A stretch of DNA of 17,462 nt from Candidatus Woesearchaeota archaeon (GTDB lineage Archaea; Nanobdellota; Nanobdellia; Woesearchaeales; JAHWHD01). Positions 14,129 to 17,462 of this stretch are shown piece after piece (position 1 is the first letter of the stretch; every line of letters starts with the position of its first letter). The notes under the pieces are model-generated. The model worked only from the letters and a program-made list of their open reading frames with translations. It had not been told where the DNA came from and ran no database searches. The DNA lies in NCBI GenBank assembly GCA_019323525.1, contig JAHWHD010000012.1:1-17462 (forward strand), written 5' to 3'. Position numbers and translations under genes: made by a program.

Positions 14129-14719
14129 TTATGAACGTTGCCTTCTCTCCCTGCTGATTAGTCTCTGTAGAGTATCTATCTTGCTCATCAATTCCTGCTT
14201 TTCTTTTTCTATCTGCGCAACCTTGTTCGAGAACTTGACGAGTTCAAAGTCCTGGTCTTTTATCTTTGAAGAGACCTCTTTAAACTTAGAAGCTTCGTTT
14301 TTCATATCAAGAATCAGTGAACTTACGCCGTCAATCTCTTTCTTTAACTCGTTATACCTGCTTACGTCTGTCTTCAGCCTATCAATCTCCTTGTTAAGGT
14401 CAGACGTGGCTCTTTCGTAAACAGTTTCCTGCATCTTTTGCTTTTGAATCCTGAAATCTTCAATCAATCCGTCAAATTGCTTATTAAAAGACTCAACTTT
14501 TTCAAGTTCCTCCTTAAAGTTCTGTATGAAAAGGCTGTGCAGTTCTTTAATCTCGCCGATTTGGGTATCTACGGTGGTTTTAATATCTGAAATTTGATTT
14601 CTTAAAAATGCAATATCTTCTTTTAATGAGTTAACCTGTTCTTTGTTTTCTTTTACTGTTGCATTTATCTCTGAGACTGTGTCTGAAGATTTTGCAACCT
14701 CTTTGAGTTTCTTGAACAT
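14129..14719 (-). CDS. Long coiled-coil protein, 196 aa
   Basis: Unrecognised by family. Almost the whole protein is charged helix with heptad hydrophobics (e.g. VNSLKEDIAFLRNQISDIKTTVD, DLNKEIDRLKTDVSRYNELKKEIDGV, KVAQIEKEKQELMSKIDTLQRLI), ending in an arginine-rich tail (SRERRQRS). There is no signal or membrane segment. I chose the ATG at 14719 (MFKKLKEVAKSS) over the one 21 bp upstream because a TATA box centred near 14748 is about 29 bp from it, matching the leaderless pattern. The upstream ATG would sit inside the promoter. It lies between histone and hef. A DNA- or chromosome-associated structural role is possible but unproven, and coiled coils give no functional signature. Confidence 0.8.
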   Translation of the reverse strand: MFKKLKEVAKSSDTVSEINATVKENKEQVNSLKEDIAFLRNQISDIKTTVDTQIGEIKELHSLFIQNFKEELEKVESFNKQFDGLIEDFRIQKQKMQETVYERATSDLNKEIDRLKTDVSRYNELKKEIDGVSSLILDMKNEASKFKEVSSKIKDQDFELVKFSNKVAQIEKEKQELMSKIDTLQRLISRERRQRS

Positions 14720-14743
14720 AAAACAATCTGAGAAAATCAATAC

Positions 14744-14751
14744 TTTAAATA
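14744..14751 (-). promoter_or_regulatory. TATA box of the coiled-coil gene
   Basis: A minus-strand ATTTAAAG centred about 29 bp from the ATG at 14719, just beyond the histone stop codon. It decides the start choice of the coiled-coil gene. Confidence 0.5.
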
Positions 14752-14756
14752 TCTAT

Positions 14757-14966
14757 TCATTTAGCTGCAAGCTTTATGTCGCCGGATTTAACAGTCTTTC
14801 TACCTGCGTGGAGGGCGAGTTTGACTGATTGTGATGCAATATCTTCAGCAATGTCTTCTAAGACATTCTTCAGTGCTTCCTTCGCTTTATCAGAAACCCT
14901 TTCAGCCCCAGCTTTTTTAAGCAGTTTCTCCATTGCAGCCAATGGTAGGATTCTTTGTGTAGTCAT
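14757..14966 (-). CDS. Archaeal histone, 69 aa
   Basis: A DNA-wrapping histone-fold protein. The sequence from RILPLAAMEKLLKKAGAERVS through ALKNVLEDIAEDIA to LALHAGRKTVKSGDIKLAAK gives the three helices of the fold with loops at AERVS and GRKTV. The R23 and R56-K57-T58 positions match the DNA-contacting loops of HMf-type histones. Length is standard and there is no tail. The reading frame is open 14 codons further upstream, but the TATA box at 14988-14996 lies inside that extension and about 27 bp from the ATG at 14966, so the short form (MTTQRILP) is the true one. It is a single gene here and probably leaderless. Confidence 0.96.
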   Translation of the reverse strand: MTTQRILPLAAMEKLLKKAGAERVSDKAKEALKNVLEDIAEDIASQSVKLALHAGRKTVKSGDIKLAAK

Positions 14967-14987
14967 GAACATTAAAAAGGACTGTAC

Positions 14988-14996
14988 ATTTATAAA
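14988..14996 (-). promoter_or_regulatory. TATA box of the histone gene
   Basis: A minus-strand CTTTATAAAT centred about 27 bp from the ATG at 14966, with no Shine-Dalgarno. The strong match and spacing fit a highly expressed leaderless gene. Confidence 0.6.
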
Positions 14997-15020
14997 GGTT
15001 TTGGTCAAAACCTGCGAAAA

Positions 15021-15698
15021 TCACTTGAAAATGTTAAATAGCCGCGTTTTACTTTTCTTTCTGCGTATTCCAACATATTTTAGTCTTTTTTCGATTTCGG
15101 CAGAATTTTCAAATGCTTTCTCTGCTTTCTTGAATTCGGTCGAATGAAACTGGTTCCTTGTGCTGTTTGATTTAAATTTCAGTTTCTTATGCAGCATCTC
15201 GTGATACATCACATAATCAAGTAGTTCTCTTTCCTTCTCAAGGAGCGACCTTGTGATGCTTATTGTGTCTGTGTGAAAGTCGTAGCTTCCCAGTTTTCGT
15301 TTTGACTGTTGGCTTAATACAAGGTTCGGCTTTTCGATAAGGTTGTGGAAATATTTTTCGTTAACCCTGTCAAAAGATCCCTCTAAAATTGGGTCAGTTT
15401 TTTCTTTTGGGATTGCGTAGTGCAAGCTTTTGATAAAGTTATGATAAAGATCGATGTTCAATGTTTTTTTTTTCTTTTTATACAGCTTTACAAGAAGGTC
15501 TTGTATCAAACCGATAACAATCTCTTTGTTCACGCCTCTCCATTTTTTCGAGAGGCTGAATACTATCTCTTTAGAAGTCATCCTTACATTTGCGTTATAG
15601 TCTGAGAATCTGCCAGAATATTTTAAGGAGATTGTTCTACCAAGATCTTTTTCAGGATATAGCCTCTCAAAAGCTAACCTAACTAGTTCTTCTTTCAT
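15021..15698 (-). CDS. SprT-like zinc metallopeptidase, 225 aa
   Basis: A predicted zinc protease. The active-site helix is DYVMYHEMLHKK, with H166-E167-M-L-H170, and a third zinc ligand is likely H185 in NQFHSTEFKKAEKAF. Upstream are the SprT-family hallmarks FDRVNEKYF (109-117) and RKLGSYDFHTDTISITRSLL (135-153). Residues 1-100 form an extra basic, helical N-terminal region (KLYKKKKKT at 71-79) that I do not recognise. The start overlaps the aRF1 stop in an ATGA arrangement, so it is translationally coupled to the release factor. SprT/Spartan relatives cut DNA-protein crosslinks, but other substrates, including ribosome-associated ones, are possible given the neighbour. Confidence 0.83.
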   Translation of the reverse strand: MKEELVRLAFERLYPEKDLGRTISLKYSGRFSDYNANVRMTSKEIVFSLSKKWRGVNKEIVIGLIQDLLVKLYKKKKKTLNIDLYHNFIKSLHYAIPKEKTDPILEGSFDRVNEKYFHNLIEKPNLVLSQQSKRKLGSYDFHTDTISITRSLLEKERELLDYVMYHEMLHKKLKFKSNSTRNQFHSTEFKKAEKAFENSAEIEKRLKYVGIRRKKSKTRLFNIFK

Positions 15699-16792
15699 GC
15701 AACTTCGTACCTTAGAATTGCGGCAACTTTTCCCATGTCCTTTAACTGTGCCCCTTCTCTTGTTTCAAGGGAGATTATCTTTACTGTGGAGTTCATCTTT
15801 TCAGATTCTTTTTCGAATTTCTCGATAACTGAGTCGTCCAAAGCCTCTGATAATAGGACAGTCTCAGCAGCACCCATCTGTATCTTGTTAAGGACATCTT
15901 CTTCTCCGTATGCTACCATGTTGGTTTTTGTAGCAAGAAGGTTAAAGAATTTCTGCATTATCTCTTTTTCTTCAGCGACCTCTTCTGCAGCAAGTATATC
16001 TGTACTTTTATCTAGCAGTTCGTGTAGTCCGAACAACCCCGTATATGATAAATCTTTTGTTCCGATTATCTTCTTCTTTAAATCACCAGTCAGATAGTCC
16101 TTGTTCATGAAATCGTTGATTGTTGTGCCAGGGCCGCCTATAATGATTCCTTTTAAACCTTCAAGTTGAAGGAACTCTTCTTTCATGTACTCTGCAATCT
16201 TCTTATAATGGTCTTTTGTTGCACCTTCTCTTAGTCTTGCGAACCTTGGCGCTGACTGGCCGCCTGCACGCATCTTTCCAGGTACTTCTGAGTGGGTTTT
16301 CTTGATAGGGATGATTGTCTTGCCTTTCAATAGAGCGATATCGGCATCTCTTCTGTCCATTACAACTAGGCCATAGACGTCCTTTATCTCCATCATCTCG
16401 TACAATGGTTCTAGAACAAATGTCTTGTCGCACCTATAAATCCTGATCTTTAGCGGATTAGGTGGTTCAATGCTCCATACCTTGACATCTGACTGGCCTT
16501 CTCGTTCTGCGACATTGCCCGAAAAGCATGCTAAACCATTCTCAGGTGTTTGCTTGAAAAGCCTCAAATGCTGGATCATTCTTTCCAAAGCGTCTATCAC
16601 GTTCTTTCTTGTAGAAGTGCTCTTTATGTTTGTTGCAGTGCCTTGTTCCTGGGAGAGGTGGTTAATGATCTTGGTCATCTCATAACCAGAAGGAACATAG
16701 ACTGTGACAAGTTCGGTGTGTCTGCCCTTATAAGTACTTAATTCTTTCAAAAGTTTCTTTAGTTCGTATTTTTGTTTTGCTGTAAGATTCAT
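15695..16792 (-). CDS. prf1: Peptide chain release factor aRF1, short form, 365 aa
   Basis: Recognises all three stop codons and triggers peptide release. The motifs are NIKS at 55-58, YRCDKTF at 119-125 (the YxCxxxF stop-recognition element) and GGQ at 177-179 within KMRAGGQSAPRFARLREGA. The C-terminal domain has GIIIGGPGTTINDF and the conserved ending VKIISLETREGAQLKDMGKVAAILRY. Between ETVLLSEALD and STVKIIS there are only about 17 residues. Typical archaeal aRF1 (a little over 400 aa) has a cysteine-bearing minidomain here, so it is missing. The promoter predicts a leaderless mRNA. It is co-translated with the SprT-like peptidase and divergent from tRNA-Pro. Confidence 0.96.
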   Translation of the reverse strand: MNLTAKQKYELKKLLKELSTYKGRHTELVTVYVPSGYEMTKIINHLSQEQGTATNIKSTSTRKNVIDALERMIQHLRLFKQTPENGLACFSGNVAEREGQSDVKVWSIEPPNPLKIRIYRCDKTFVLEPLYEMMEIKDVYGLVVMDRRDADIALLKGKTIIPIKKTHSEVPGKMRAGGQSAPRFARLREGATKDHYKKIAEYMKEEFLQLEGLKGIIIGGPGTTINDFMNKDYLTGDLKKKIIGTKDLSYTGLFGLHELLDKSTDILAAEEVAEEKEIMQKFFNLLATKTNMVAYGEEDVLNKIQMGAAETVLLSEALDDSVIEKFEKESEKMNSTVKIISLETREGAQLKDMGKVAAILRYEVA

Positions 16793-16815
16793 GGTCTAAC
16801 ATGGATTTTATGTTA

Positions 16816-16823
16816 TATTTAAA
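16816..16823 (-). promoter_or_regulatory. TATA box of prf1
   Basis: A minus-strand TTTAAATAT centred about 28 bp from the ATG at 16792. It is about 25 bp from the oppositely oriented tRNA-Pro box, giving a compact divergent promoter. Confidence 0.55.
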
Positions 16824-16843
16824 GGTTCTGTATCGCCGAAACC

Positions 16844-16851
16844 TTTATATA
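16844..16851 (+). promoter_or_regulatory. TATA box of tRNA-Pro
   Basis: TTTATATA preceded by AACC (the purine/C flank of a BRE-like element), centred about 30 bp before the mature tRNA 5' end at 16877. Confidence 0.65.
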
Positions 16852-16916
16852 CGCATGTCTGATTTCTCAGGGCTAAGGGGCTGTGGTGTAGCTTGGTCTA
16901 TCATTCGAGGTTTGGG

Positions 16917-16959
16917 ACTCCTTCAAGGCGACAAACCTTTAAGCCTTGAGGCGCAAATG
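16917..16959 (+). other. tRNA-Pro intron 1, canonical position 37/38, 43 nt
   Basis: Exon TTTG (32-35) pairs with CAAA near the intron 3' end. The 5' bulge is G-G^A and the 3' bulge is T-G^A, matching BHB cutting. The intron interior forms a 9-bp stem (CTTCAAGGC with GCCTTGAGG, one G-U) closing a 13-nt loop. The helix adjoining the bulges is imperfect. Confidence 0.85.
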
Positions 16960-16980
16960 ACCTTGCGACCCCGGTTCGAA

Positions 16981-17015
16981 AGGTAAGTTTTATAAATAAC
17001 ACAAATCCTCGAAAG
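16981..17015 (+). other. tRNA-Pro intron 2 in the T loop, position 59/60, 35 nt
   Basis: Exon TTCG of the T loop pairs with CGAA at the intron 3' end, with 5' bulge AA^A and 3' bulge AG^T. Joining A59 to T60 restores TTCGAAT. GG/CC pairing continues on the intron side with a one-base offset. The intron interior is very AT-rich and includes ttttataaata, which looks like a TATA box. Confidence 0.82.
16988..16996 (+). promoter_or_regulatory. Possible TATA box for the eL43-rpo12 operon inside a tRNA intron
   Basis: TTTTATAAA lies 48 bp before the eL43 ATG, the spacing seen for leadered genes in this window. Only 10 bp separate the tRNA 3' end from that ATG and they hold no TATA box. Initiation would fall near 17017, inside the tRNA. 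The alternative is a joint tRNA-mRNA transcript. Confidence 0.35.
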
Positions 17016-17039
17016 TCCGGGCAGCCCCACTTTATCAAA

Positions 17040-17291
17040 ATGGTAGACACTAAAAAGAATCCAAAATTAGGAGCAGCGAGAAGGTTTGGAGCAAGATATG
17101 GGAGGACCTTGAAGCATAAGTTCAGTGAAATCGAGAAGATTCATAGGTCAAAACATGTCTGTCCTTATTGCCGTAAAGAAGCTGTTAAAAGAATCTCGGC
17201 AGGAATCTGGTCTTGTTCAAAATGTAATTCTAAATTTACTGGGAGGGCTTATGTCCCAACTGGCAAAGCAGTAAAAGAAGAGGTTGCTTGA
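17040..17291 (+). CDS. rpl37ae: Large-subunit ribosomal protein eL43 (L37Ae), 83 aa
   Basis: A zinc-ribbon protein of the archaeal/eukaryotic large ribosomal subunit. It has a basic N-terminus (KLGAARRFGARYGRTLKHKF) and a four-cysteine knuckle, C41-PY-C44 and C59-SK-C62, in the order CPYCRKEAVKRISAGIWSCSKC. The ending FTGRAYVP is characteristic of the family. Length is standard. It starts 10 bp after tRNA-Pro with no Shine-Dalgarno and is followed after 2 bp by rpo12, a gene order common in archaea. Confidence 0.96.
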   Translation: MVDTKKNPKLGAARRFGARYGRTLKHKFSEIEKIHRSKHVCPYCRKEAVKRISAGIWSCSKCNSKFTGRAYVPTGKAVKEEVA

Positions 17292-17293
17292 AA

Positions 17294-17431
17294 ATGGTAT
17301 CCTACAAATGTTTCACGTGCAATAAAAAGGTAAGCATAGATTATCTGCGTAAGAAGATAAGATGTCCTTATTGTGGAAGCAAGATTCTGTTTAAACCTCG
17401 CTCTACATTGACAAAAGTTAAAGCAAGATGA
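17294..17431 (+). CDS. rpo12: RNA polymerase subunit Rpo12 (RpoP), 45 aa
   Basis: The small zinc-ribbon subunit of archaeal RNA polymerase, counterpart of eukaryotic Rpb12. The sequence has two CxxC knuckles, C6-FT-C9 and C24-PY-C27, followed by ILFKPR, the signature end of the family. It begins 2 bp after the eL43 stop and its own stop overlaps the next start (ATGA), so it is an internal operon gene. The length of 45 aa is normal. Confidence 0.95.
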   Translation: MVSYKCFTCNKKVSIDYLRKKIRCPYCGSKILFKPRSTLTKVKAR

Positions 17432-17462
17432 AATATGAGGCAGTTATTAAAGTAATAGGAGA
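17428..17462 (+). CDS. Start of a probable KEOPS subunit Pcc1 gene (partial)
   Basis: This ORF starts in an ATGA overlap with rpo12 and is cut by the window edge. The eleven visible residues are MKYEAVIKVIG. A strand-forming start of this kind, together with the eL43-rpo12-pcc1 order that is common in archaea, suggests Pcc1, the dimerisation subunit of the KEOPS tRNA-t6A complex. The visible protein alone is too short to prove it. Confidence 0.5.
   Translation, partial: MKYEAVIKVIG

Larger units (their letters stand above)
16877..17029 (+). tRNA. tRNA-Pro(TGG) gene with two introns
   Basis: Acceptor GGGGCTG (16877-16883) pairs with CAGCCCC (17022-17028), followed by discriminator A at 17029 and no encoded CCA. 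The D arm has TAGCTTGGTCTATC as in archaeal tRNA-Pro. The anticodon stem CGAGG/CCTTG (one G-U) holds loop TT-TGG-G...A with anticodon TGG at 16913-16915. T stem CCCGG pairs with CCGGG. Two insertions interrupt the gene: 43 nt at 37/38 and 35 nt in the T loop at 59/60. Splicing both out gives a 75-nt tRNA with the canonical T loop TTCGAAT. Confidence 0.93.

Noticed and set aside
14116..14131. Near-palindrome AAAGT...ACTTT over the hef TATA box
   Set aside because: It has mismatches at its centre and can be explained by the self-complementary nature of TATA sequences, so I do not call it an operator.
14967..15008. N-terminal extension of the histone (MTKTFINVQSFLMF)
   Set aside because: The extension overlaps the histone TATA box. 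Archaeal histones start close to the residues encoded from 14966.
1..17462. CRISPR array, rRNA gene or insertion sequence
   Set aside because: No regularly spaced repeats, no rRNA-like sequence and no transposase reading frame were seen.

Overview
The window looks like a piece of an archaeal chromosome. It carries PCNA, an archaeal histone, aRF1, eL43 (L37Ae), Rpo12, a Hef-type helicase/nuclease and TATA-box promoters. It also has two tRNA genes with bulge-helix-bulge (BHB) type introns. A DPANN lineage of the Woesearchaeota/Pacearchaeota kind is my best guess, based on the small conserved proteins, the lamin-tail surface protein and the compact gene layout. That placement is inference. No phylogenetic marker was searched.

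Layout. 1-450: PRC-barrel protein followed by a coupled 38-aa ORF (+). 456-3122 (-): an unrecognised 154-aa protein, PCNA and RNase J, each with its own promoter. 3182-4679 (+): pyrE-pyrF, the last two steps of UMP synthesis. 4676-7031 (-): two overlapping FAD oxidoreductase genes (geranylgeranyl-reductase-like and amine-oxidase/phytoene-desaturase-like) in a stretch that is far more AT-rich than its surroundings. 7078-7228 (-): tRNA-Leu(CAA) with two introns. 7302-8415 (-): a tightly packed operon of three small helical proteins of unknown function, two of them clear paralogs. A 20-bp perfect palindrome lies in the divergent promoter at 8470-8489. 8549-11891 (+): a radical SAM enzyme of the AmmeMemoRadiSam family overlapping a large surface-anchored lamin-tail-domain protein. 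11893-14966 (-): Hef, a coiled-coil protein and a histone, each with its own promoter. 15021-16792 (-): aRF1 coupled to a SprT-like zinc metallopeptidase. 16877-17462 (+): tRNA-Pro(TGG) with two introns, then eL43, Rpo12 and the start of a probable pcc1.

Two transcript architectures recur. Several genes (rnj, pyrE, the GGR-like gene, amrS, hef, the coiled-coil gene, histone, prf1) have a TATA box centred about 25-32 bp from the ATG and no Shine-Dalgarno, so they are probably leaderless. Others (PRC, the 154-aa gene, pcn, the three-gene operon) have the TATA box 42-50 bp away plus a purine-rich Shine-Dalgarno. This rule fixes the starts of the histone and coiled-coil genes downstream of the longest possible reading frame.

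The most notable items are: the two doubly interrupted tRNA genes, one with a D-loop and one with a T-loop intron; a possible promoter for the ribosomal/RNAP operon inside a tRNA intron; the three-gene paralog module; the AT-rich lipid-type oxidoreductase island next to tRNA-Leu; and active-site or domain deviations in Hef, aRF1 and OMP decarboxylase.
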